Shown: one piece after another, positions 46,261 through 58,131 of the stretch
Position numbering within the stretch: position 1 is the first letter of the stretch
Layout of the letters: every line of letters begins with the position of its first letter
Assembly: GCA_916613615.1 (NCBI GenBank)
Contig: OU744731.1
Coordinates: 13,956,726 to 14,020,725 of the forward strand
Reading direction: 5' to 3'
From: Steromphala cineraria
Taxonomy: Eukaryota; Mollusca; Gastropoda; Trochida; Trochidae
DNA length: 64,000 nucleotides
The notes under the pieces: generated by a model
The model's input: only the letters and a program-made list of their open reading frames with translations
Databases searched by the model: none
What the model was told of the DNA's origin: nothing
Translations under genes and position numbers: made by a program

Positions 46261-47801
46261 TATCCCTCCCCAGTCTCTCTTCAGGATGTGGATGTGAGTG
46301 TCAGTGTGCAGTACTTACCATAATATATCATTTAGATACATCTGATAATACCATCAAGTATCTCTCTCCCCAGTCCCTCTTCAGGGTGTAGATGTGAGTG
46401 TTAGTGTGCAGTACTTACCATAATATATCATTTAGATATATCTGATAATACCATCAAGTATCTCCCTCCCCAGTCCCTCTTCAGGATGTGGATGTGAGTG
46501 TCAGTATGCAGTACTTACCATAATATATCATTTAGATACATCTGATAATACCATCAAGTATCTCCCTCCCCAGTCCCTCTTCAGGATGTGGATGTGAGTG
46601 TCAGTGTACAGTACTTACCATAATATATCATTTAGATACATCTGATAATACCATCAAGTATCTCCCTCCCCAGTCCCTCTTCAGGATGTGGATGTGAGTG
46701 TCAGTGTGCAGTACTTACCATAATATATCATTTAGATACATCTGATAATACCATCAAGTATCTCCCTCCCCAGTCCCTCTTCAGGATGTGGATGTGAGTG
46801 TCAGTGTGCAGTACTTACCATAATATATCATTTAGATATATCTGATAATACCATCAAGTATCTCCCTCCCCAGTCCCTCTTCAGGGTATGGATGTGAGTG
46901 TCAGTGTGCAGTACTTACCATAATATATCATTTAGATATATCTGATAATACCATCAAGTATCTCCCTCCCCAGTCCCTCTTCAGGGTGTGGATGTGAGTG
47001 TCAGTGTGCATTACTTACCATAATATATCATTTAGATACATCTGATAATACCATCAAGTATCTCCCTCCCCAGTCCCTCTTCAGGGTATGGATGTGAGTG
47101 TCAGTGTGCAGTACTTACCATAATATATCATTTAGATATATCTGATAATACCATCAAGTATCTCCCTCCCCAGTCCCTCTTCAGGGTGTGGATGTGAGTG
47201 TCAGTGTGCAGTACTTACCATAATATATCATTTAGATACATCTGATAATACCATCAAGTATCTCTCTCCCCAGTCCCCCTTCAGGATGTGGATGTGAGTG
47301 TCAGTGTGCAGTACTTACCATAATATATCAATTAGATATAGCTGATAATACCATCAAGTCTCTCTGTCCCAAATCCCTCTTCAGGGTGTGGATGTGAGTG
47401 TCAGTGTGCAGTACTTACCATAATATATCATTTAGATACATCTGATAATACCATCAAGTCTCTCTGTCCCAAATCCCTCTTCAGGATGTGGATGTGAGTG
47501 TCAGTGTGCAGTACTTACCATAATATAAAATTTAGATATATCTGATAATACCAACAAGTATCTCCCTCCCCAGTCCCTCTTCAGGATGTGGATGTGAGTG
47601 TCAGTGTGCAGTACTTACCATAATATATCATTTAGATACATCTGACAATACCATCAAGTCTCTATGTCCCCAGTCCCTCTTCAGGATGTGGATGTGAGTG
47701 TCAGTGTGCAGTACTTACCATAATATATAATTTAGATATATCTGATAATACCAACAAGTATCTCCCTCCCCAGTCCCTCTTCAGGATGTGGATGTGAGTG
47801 T

Positions 47802-47995
47802 CAGTGTGCAGTACTTACCATAATATATCATTTAGATACATCTGATAATACCATCAAGTCTCTCTCTTCCCGGTCAATCTTCAGGGAATGGATATAAATT
47901 ATTCTCAGTCTTCAGTACTTATAACATAGATCAATCTGATAATACCATCAAGTAACTCCCTCCCCAGTCCCTCTTCAGGATGTGGATGTGAGTGT
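47802..47995 (+). repeat. Most degenerate units in the array
   Basis: Two units spanning 194 bp include the most divergent copy seen. Its exon-like part reads GGTCAATCTTCAGGGAATGG, then ATATAAATTATTCTCAGTC, with TACTTATAACATAG in place of TACTTACCATAATAT. The TATAAC form matches the units beside the real exon. To its left the array is mostly homogeneous; to its right units are mixed and CpG-bearing. Confidence 0.75.
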
Positions 47996-50900
47996 CAGTG
48001 TGCAGTACTTACCATAATATATCATTTAGATATATCTGATAATACCATCAAGTATCTCCCTCCCATGTCCCTCTTCAGGATGTGGAAGTGAGTGTTAGAG
48101 TGCAGTACTTACCATAATATATCAATTAGATACATCTGGTAACACCAACAAGTATCTCCCTCCCCAGTCCCTCTTCAGGATGTGGATGTGAGTGTCAGTG
48201 TGCAGTACTTACCATAATATATCAATTAAATATATCTGATAATACCATCAAGTATCTCTCTCCCCAGTCCCTCTTCAGGGTGTAGATGTGAGTGTCAGTG
48301 TGCAGTACTTACCATAATATATCATTTAGATACATCTGATAATACCATCAAGTATCTCCCTCCCCAGTCCCTCTTCAGGATGTGGATGTGAGTGTCAGTG
48401 TGCAGTACTTACCATAATATATCAATTAGATACATCTGATAATACCATCAAGTCTCTATGTCCCCAGTCCCTCTTCAGGATGTGGATGTGAGTGTCAGTG
48501 TGCAGTACTTACCATAATATATCATTTAGATACATCTGATAATACCATCAAGTCTCTATGTCCCCGGTCCCTCTTCAGGATGTGGATGTGAGTGTCAGTG
48601 TGCAGTACTTACCATAATATATCAATTAGATACATCTGATAATACCATCAAGTATCTCCCTCCCCAGTCCCTCTTCAGGATGTGGATGTGAATGTCAGTG
48701 TGCAGTACTTACCATAATATATCATTTAGATATATCTGATAATACCATCAAGTATCTCCCTCCCCAGTCCCTCTTCAGGATGTGGATGTGAGTGTCAGTG
48801 TGCAGTACTTACCATAATATATCATTTAGATACATCTGATAATACCATCAAGTATCTCCCTCCCCAGTCCCTCTTCAGGATGTGGATGTGAGTGTCAGTG
48901 TGCAGTACTTACCATAATATATCATTTAGATATATCTGATAATACCATCAAGTCTCTCCCTCCCCAGTCCCTCTTCAGGATGTGGATGTGAGTGTTAGTG
49001 TACAGTACTTACCATAATATATAATTTAGATACATCTGATAATACCATCAAGTAACTCCCTCCCCAGTCCCTCTTCAGGATGTGGATGTGAGTGTCAGTG
49101 TGCAGTACTTACCATAATATATCATTTAGATATATCTGATAATACCATCAAGTATCTCCCTCCCCAGTCCCTCTTCAGGATGTGGATGTGAGTGTCAGTG
49201 TGCAGTACTTACCATAATATATCATTTAGATATATCTGATAATACCATCAAGTATCTCCCTCCCCAGTCCCTCTTCAGGATGTGGATGTGAGTGTCAGTG
49301 TGCAGTACTTACCATAATATATCAATTAGATACATCCGGTAACACCAACAAGTCTCTCTATCCCCAGTCCCTCTTCAGGATGTAGATGTGAGTGTCAGTG
49401 TGCAGTACTTACCATAATATATAATTTAGATACATCTGGTAACACCAACAAGTATCTCCCTCCCCAGTCCCTCTTCAGGATGTGGATGTGAGTGTCAGTG
49501 TGCAGACCTTACCATAATATATCATTTAGATACATCTGATAATACCATCAAGTATCTCCCTCCCCAGTCCCTCTTCAGGATGTGGATGTGAGTGTCAGTG
49601 TGCAGTACTTACCATAATATATCAATAAGATATATCTGATAACACCATCAAGTATCTCCCTCCCCAGTCCCTCTTCAGGGTGTGGATGTGAGTGTCAGTG
49701 TGCATTACTTACCATAATATATCAATTAGATATATGTGATAATACCATCAAGTATCTCCCTCCCCAGTCCCTCTTCAGGATGTGGATGTGAGTGTCAGTG
49801 TGCAGTACTTACCATAATATATCAATTAGATATATCTGATAATACCATCAAGTATCTCCCTCCCCAGTCCCTCTTCAGGATGTGGATGTGAGTGTCAGTG
49901 TGCAGTACTTACCATAATATATCATTTAGATACATCTGACAATACCATCAAGTCTCTATGTCCCCAGTCCCTCTTCAGGGTGTAGATGTGAGTGTCAGTG
50001 TGCAGTACTGACCATAATATATCAATTAGATACATCTGATAATACCATCAAGTCTCTCTCTCCCCAGTCCCTCTTCAGGGTGTGGATGTGAGTGTCAGTG
50101 CGCATTACTTATAACATAGATATATATCAAGTCTCTCTCTCCCCAGTCCCTCTTCATGACGTGGATGTGAGTGTCAGTGTGCAGTACTTATAACATAAAT
50201 ATCTCTGATAATACCAACAAGTATCTCCCTCCCCAGTCCCTCTTCAGGATGTGGATGTGAGTGTCAGTGTGCAGTACTTACCATAATATATAATTTAGAT
50301 ACATCTGATAATACCATCAAGTATCTCCCTCCCCAGTCCCTCTTCAGGATGTGGATGTGAGTGTCAGTGTGCAGTACTTACCATAATATATCAATTAGAT
50401 ACATCTGATAATACCATCAAGTATCTCTCTCCCCAGTCCCTCTTCAGGATGTGGATGTGAGTGTCAGTGTGCAGTACTTACCATAATATATCAATTAGAT
50501 ACATCTGATAATACCATCAAGTATCTCTCTCCCCAGTCCCTCTTCAGGATGTGGATGTGAGTGTCAGTGTGCAGTACTTACCATAATATATAATTTAGAT
50601 ATATCTGATAATACCATCAAGTATCTCCCTCCCAAATCCCTCTTCAGGATGTGGATGTGAGTGTCAGTGTGCATTACTTACCATATTATATCATTTAGAT
50701 ACATCTGATAATACCATCAAGTATCTCCCTCCCCAGTCCCTCTTCAGGATGTGGATGTGAGTGTCAGTGTGCAGTACTTACCATAATATATCATTTAGAT
50801 ATATCTGATAATACCATCAAGTATCTCCCTCCCCAGTCCCTCTTCAGGATGTGGATGTGAGTGTCAGTGTGCAGTACTTACCATAATATATCATTTAGAT

Positions 50901-53900
50901 ATATCTGATAATACCATCAAGTATCTCCCTCCCCAGTCCCTCTTCAGGATGTGGATGTGAGTGTCAGTGTGCAGTACTTACCATAATATATCAATTAGAT
51001 ACATCCGGTAACACCAACAAGTCTCTCTATCCCCAGTCCCTCTTCAGGATGTAGATGTGAGTGTCAGTGTGCAGTACTTACCATAATATATCATTTAGAT
51101 ATATCTGATAATACCATCAAGTCTCTCTCTCCCCAGTCCCTCTTCAGGATGTGGATGTGAGTGTTAGTGTGCAGTACTTACCATAATATATCATTTAGAT
51201 ATATCTGATAATACCATCAAGTATCTCCCTCCCCAGTCCCTCTTCAGGATGTGGATGTGAGTGTCAGTGTGCAGTACTTACCATAATATATCAATTAGAT
51301 ACATCCGGTAACACCAACAAGTCTCTCTATCCCCAGTCCCTCTTCAGGATGTAGATGTGAGTGTCAGTGTGCAGTACTTACCATAATATATCAATTAGAT
51401 ACATCTGATAATACCATCAAGTATCTCTCTCCCCAGTCCCTCTTCAGGATGTGGATGTGAGTGTTAGTGTGCAGTACTTACCATAATATATCAATTAGAT
51501 ACATCTGATAATACCAACAAGTATCTCCCTCCCCAGTCCCTCTTCAGGATGTGGATGTGAGTGTCAGTGTGCAGTACTTACCATAATATATAATTTAGAT
51601 ACATCTGATAACACCATCAAGTATCTCCCTCCCCAGTCCCTCTTCAGGATGTGGATGTGAGTGTCAGTGTGCAGTACTTACCATAATATATCAATTAGAT
51701 ATATCTGATAATACCATCAAGTCTCTCCCTCCCCAGTCCCTCTTCAGGATGTGGATGTGAGTGTCAGTGTGCAGTACTTACCATAATATATCAATTAGAT
51801 ACATCTGATAATACCAACAAGTATCTCCCTCCCCAGTCCCTCTTCAGGATGTGGATGTGAGTGTCAGTGTGCAGTACTTACCATAATATATAATTTAGAT
51901 ACATCTGATAACACCATCAAGTATCTCCCTCCCCAGTCCCTCTTCAGGATGTGGATGTGAGTGTCAGTGTGCAGTACTTACCATAATATATAATTTAGAT
52001 ACATCTGATAACACCATCAAGTATCTCCCTCCCCAGTCCCTCTTCAGGATGTGGATGTGAGTGTCAGTGTGCAGTACTTACCATAATATATCATTTAGAT
52101 ATATTTGATAATACCATCAAGTATCTCCCTCCCCAGTCCCTCTTCAGGATGTGGATGTGAGTGTCAGTGTGCAGTACTTACCATAATATATCAATTAGAT
52201 ACATCTGATAATACAATCAAGTATCTCCCTCCCCAGTCCCTCTTCAGGATGTGGATGTGAGTGTCAGTGTGCAGTACTTACCATAATATATAATTTAGAT
52301 ATATCTGATAATACCATCAAGTATCTCCCTCCCAAATCCCTCTTCAGGATGTGGATGTGAGTGTCAGTGTGCAGTACTTACCATAATATATAATTTAGAT
52401 ATATCTGATAATACCATCAAGTATCTCCCTCCCAAATCCCTCTTCAGGATGTGGATGTGAGTGTCAGTGTGCAGTACTTACCATAATATATCATTTAGAT
52501 ATATCTGATAATACCATCAAGTATCTCCCTCCCCAGTCCCTCTTCAGGATGTGGATGTGAGTGTCAGTGTGCAGTACTTACCATAATATATCAATTAGAT
52601 ACATCCGGTAACACCAACAAGTCTCTCTATCCCCAGTCCCTCTTCAGGATGTAGATGTGAGTGTCAGTGTGCAGTACTTACCATAATATATAATTTAGAT
52701 ACATCTGGTAACACCAACAAGTATCTCCCTCCCCAGTCCCTCTTCAGGATGTGGATGTGAGTGTCAGTGTGCAGTACTTACCATAATATATCATTTAGAT
52801 ACATCTGATAATACCATCAAGTATCTCCCTCCCCAGTCCCTCTTCAGGATGTGGATGTGAGTGTCAATATGCAGTACTTACCATAATATATCATTTAGAT
52901 ATATCTGATAATACCATCAAGTATCTCCCTCCCCAGTCCCTCTTCAGGATGTAGATGTGAGTGTCAGTGTGCAGTACTTACCATAATATATAATTTAGAT
53001 ACATCTGGTAACACCAACAAGTATCTCCCTCCCCAGTCCCTCTTCAGGATGTGGATGTGAGTGTCAGTGTGCAGTACTTACCATAATATATCAATTAGAT
53101 ACATCTGATAATACCATCAAGTATCTCCCTCCCAGTCCCTCTTCAGGATGTGGATGTGAGTGTCAGTGTGCAGTACTTACCATAATATATCATTTAGATA
53201 CATCTGATAATACCATCAAGTATCTCCCTCCCCAGTCCCTCTTCAGGATGTGGATGTGAGTGTCAGTGTGCAGTACTTACCATAATATATCAATTAAATA
53301 TATCTGATAATACCATCAAGTATCTCTCTCCCCAGTCCCTCTTCAGGGTGTAGATGTGAGTGTCAGTGTGCAGTACTTACCATAATATATCATTTAGATA
53401 CATCTGATAATACCATCAAGTATCTCCCTCCCCAGTCCCTCTTCAGGATGTGGATGTGAGTGTCAGTGTGCAGTACTTACCATAATATATCAATTAGATA
53501 CATCTGATAATACCATCAAGTCTCTATGTCCCCAGTCCCTCTTCAGGATGTGGATGTGAGTGTCAGTGTGCAGTACTTACCATAATATATCATTTAGATA
53601 CATCTGATAATACCATCAAGTCTCTATGTCCCCGGTCCCTCTTCAGGATGTGGATGTGAGTGTCAGTGTGCAGTACTTACCATAATATATCAATTAGATA
53701 CATCTGATAATACCATCAAGTCTCTATGTCCCCGGTCCCTCTTCAGGATGTGGATGTGAGTGTCAGTGTGCAGTACTTACCATAATATATCAATTAGATA
53801 CATCTGATAATACCATCAAGTATCTCCCTCCCCAGTCCCTCTTCAGGATGTGGATGTGAGTGTCAGTGTGCAGTACTTACCATAATATATCATTTAGATA

Positions 53901-56900
53901 CATCTGATAATACCATCAAGTCTCTATGTCCCCGGTCCCTCTTCAGGATGTGGATGTGAGTGTCAGTGTGCAGTACTTACCATAATATATCAATTAGATA
54001 CATCTGATAATACCATCAAGTATCTCCCTCCCCAGTCCCTCTTCAGGATGTGGATGTGAGTGTCAGTGTGCAGTACTTACCATAATATATCATTTAGATA
54101 TATCTGATAATACCATCAAGTCTCTCCCTCCCCAGTCCCTCTTCAGGATGTGGATGTGAGTGTTAGTGTACAGTACTTACCATAATATATAATTTAGATA
54201 CATCTGATAATACCATCAAGTATCTCCCTCCCCAGTCCCTCTTCAGGATGTGGATGTGAGTGTCAGTGTGCAGTACTTACCATAATATATCATTTAGATA
54301 TATCTGATAATACCATCAAGTATCTCCCTCCCCAGTCCCTCTTCAGGATGTGGATGTGAGTGTCAGTGTGCAGTACTTACCATAATATATCATTTAGATA
54401 CATCTGATAATACCATCAAGTATCTCCCTCCCCAGTCCCTCTTCAGGGTGTGGATGTGAGTGTCAGTGTGCAGTACTTACCATAATATATCATTTAGATA
54501 CATCTGATAATACCATCAAGTATCTCCCTCCCCAGTCCCTCTTCAGGATGTGGATGTGAGTGTCAGTGTGCAGTACTTACCATAATATATAATTTAGATA
54601 CATCTGATAATACCATCAAGTATCTCCCTCCCCAGTCCCTCTTCAGGATGTGGATGTGAGTGTCAGTGTGCAGTACTTACCATAATATATCATTTAGATA
54701 CATCTGATAATACCATCAAGTATCTCCCTCCCCAGTCCCTCTTCAGGATGTGGATGTGAGTGTCAGTGTGCAGTACTTACCATAATATATCATTTAGATA
54801 TATCTGATAATACCATCAAGTATCTCCCTCCCCAGTCCCTCTTCAGGATGTGGATGTGAGTGTCAGTGTGCAGTACTTACCATAATATATCATTAAGATA
54901 CATCTGATAATACCATCAAGTATCTCCCTCCCCAGTCCCTCTTCAGGATGTGGATGTGAGTGTCAGTGTGCAGTACTTACCATAATATATCATTTAGATA
55001 CATCTGATAATACCATCAAGTATCTCCCTCCCCAGTCCCTCTTCAGGATGTGGATGTGAGTGTCAGTGTGCAGTACTTACCATAATATATCATTTAGATA
55101 CATCTGATAATACCATCAAGTATCTCCCTCCCCAGTCCCTCTTCAGGATGTGGATGTGAGTGTCAGTGTGCAGTACTTACCATAATATATCATTTAGATA
55201 CATCTGATAATACCATCAAGTATCTCCCTCCCCAGTCCCTCTTCAGGATGTGGATGTGAGTGTCAGTGTGCAGTACTTACCATAATATATCATTTAGATA
55301 TATCTGATAATACCATCAAGTATCTCCCTCCCCAGTCCCTCTTCAGGATGTGGATGTGAGTGTCAGTGTGCAGTACTTACCATAATATATCATTTAGATA
55401 CATCTGATAATACCATCAAGTATCTCCCTCCCCAGTCCCTCTTCAGGATGTGGATGTGAGTGTCAGTGTGCAGTACTTACCATAATATATCATTTAGATA
55501 TATCTCATAATACCATCAAGTATCTCCCTCCCCAGTCCCTCTTCAGGATGTGGATGTGAGTGTCAGTGTGCAGTACTTACCATAATATATCATTTAGATA
55601 TATCTGATAATACCATCAAGTATCTCCCTCCCCAGTCCCTCTTCAGGATGTGGATGTGAGTGTCAGTGTGCAGTACTTACCATAATATATCAATTAGATA
55701 CATCCGGTAACACCAACAAGTCTCTCTATCCCCAGTCCCTCTTCAGGATGTAGATGTGAGTGTCAGTGTGCAGTACTTACCATAATATATAATTTAGATA
55801 CATCTGGTAACACCAACAAGTATCTCCCTCCCCAGTCCCTCTTCAGGATGTGGATGTGAGTGTCAGTGTGCAGTACTTACCATAATATATCATTTAGATA
55901 CATCTGATAATACCATCAAGTATCTCCCTCCCAGTCCCTCTTCAGGATGTAGATGTGAGTGTCAGTGTGCAGTACTTACCATAATATATCAATAAGATAT
56001 ATCTGATAACACCATCAAGTATCTCCCTCCCCAGTCCCTCTTCAGGATGTAGATGTGAGTGTTTGTGTGCAGTACTTACCATAATATATCAATTAGATAT
56101 ATCTGATAATACCATCAAGTATCTCCCTCCCCAGTCCCTCTTCAGGATGTGGATGTGAGTGTCAGTGTGCAGTACTTACCATAATATATCAATAAGATAT
56201 ATCTGATAACACCATCAAGTATCTCCCTCCCCAGTCCCTCTTCAGGGTGTGGATGTGAGTGTCAGTGTGCATTACTTACCATAATATATCAATTAGATAT
56301 ATCTGATAATACCATCAAGTTTCTCCCTCCCCAGTCCCTCTTCAGGATGTGGATGTGAGTGTCAGTGTGCAGTACTTACCATAATATATCAATTAGATAT
56401 ATCTGATAATACCATCAAGTATCTCCCTCCCCAGTCCCTCTTCAGGATGTGGATGTGAGTGTCAGTGTGCAGTACTTACCATAATATATCATTTAGATAC
56501 ATCTGACAATACCATCAAGTCTCTATGTCCCCAGTCCCTCTTCAGGGTGTAGATGTGAGTGTCAGTGTGCAGTACTGACCATAATATATCAATTAGATAC
56601 ATCTGATAATACCATCAAGTCTCTCTCTCCCCAGTCCCTCTTCAGGGTGTGGATGTGAGTGTCAGTGCGCATTACTTATAACATAGATATATATCAAGTC
56701 TCTCTCTCCCCAGTCCCTCTTCATGACGTGGATGTGAGTGTCAGTGTGCAGTACTTATAACATAAATATCTCTGATAATACCAACAAGTATCTCCCTCCC
56801 CAGTCCCTCTTCAGGATGTGGATGTGAGTGTCAGTGTGCAGTACTTACCATAATATATAATTTAGATACATCTGATAACACCATCAAGTATCTCCCTCCC

Positions 56901-58131
56901 CAGTCCCTCTTCAGGATGTGGATGTGAGTGTCAGTGTGCAGTACTTACCATAATATATCATTTAGATACATCTGATAATACCATCAAGTATCTCCCTCCC
57001 CAGTCCCTCTTCAGGATGTGGATGTGAGTGTCAGTGTGCAGTACTTACCATAATATATAATTTAGATACATCTGATAACACCATCAAGTATCTCCCTCCC
57101 CAGTCCCTCTTCAGGATGTGGATGTGAGTGTCAGTGTGCAGTACTTACCATAATATATAATTTAGATACATCTGATAACACCATCAAGTATCTCCCTCCC
57201 CAGTCCCTCTTCAGGATGTGGATGTGAGTGTCAGTGTGCAGTACTTACCATAATATATCAATTAGATACATCTGATAATACCATCAAGTATCTCCCTCCC
57301 CAGTCCCTCTTCAGGATGTGGATGTGAGTGTCAGTGTGCAGTACTTACCATAATATATCAATTAGATACATCTGATAATACCATCAAGTATCTCTCTCCC
57401 CAGTCCCTCTTCAGGATGTGGATGTGAGTGTCAGTGTGCAGTACTTACCATAATATATCAATTAGATACATCTGATAATACCATCAAGTATCTCTCTCCC
57501 CAGTCCCTCTTCAGGATGTGGATGTGAGTGTCAGTGTGCAGTACTTACCATAATATATCATTTAGATATATCTGATAATACCATCAAGTATCTCCCTCCC
57601 CAGTCCCTCTTCAGGATGTGGATGTGAGTGTCAGTGTGCAGTACTTACCATAATATATCAATTAGATATATCTGATAACACCATCAAGTATCTCCCTCCC
57701 CAGTCCCTCTTCAGGGTGTGGATGTGAGTGTCAGTGTGCATTACTTACCATAATATATCAATTAGATATATCTGATAATACCATCAAGTTTCTCCCTCCC
57801 CAGTCCCTCTTCAGGATGTGGATGTGAGTGTCAGTGTGCAGTACTTACCATAATATATCAATTAGATATATCTGATAATACCATCAAGTATCTCCCTCCC
57901 CAGTTCCTCTTCAGGATGTGGATGTGAGTGTCAGTGTGCAGTACTTACCATAATATATCATTTAGATACATCTGACAATACCATCAAGTCTCTATGTCCC
58001 CAGTCCCTCTTCAGGGTGTAGATGTGAGTGTCAGTGTGCAGTACTTACCATAATATATCAATTAGATACATCTGATAATACCATCAAGTCTCTCTCTCCC
58101 CAGTCCCTCTTCAGGGTGTGGATGTGAGTGT

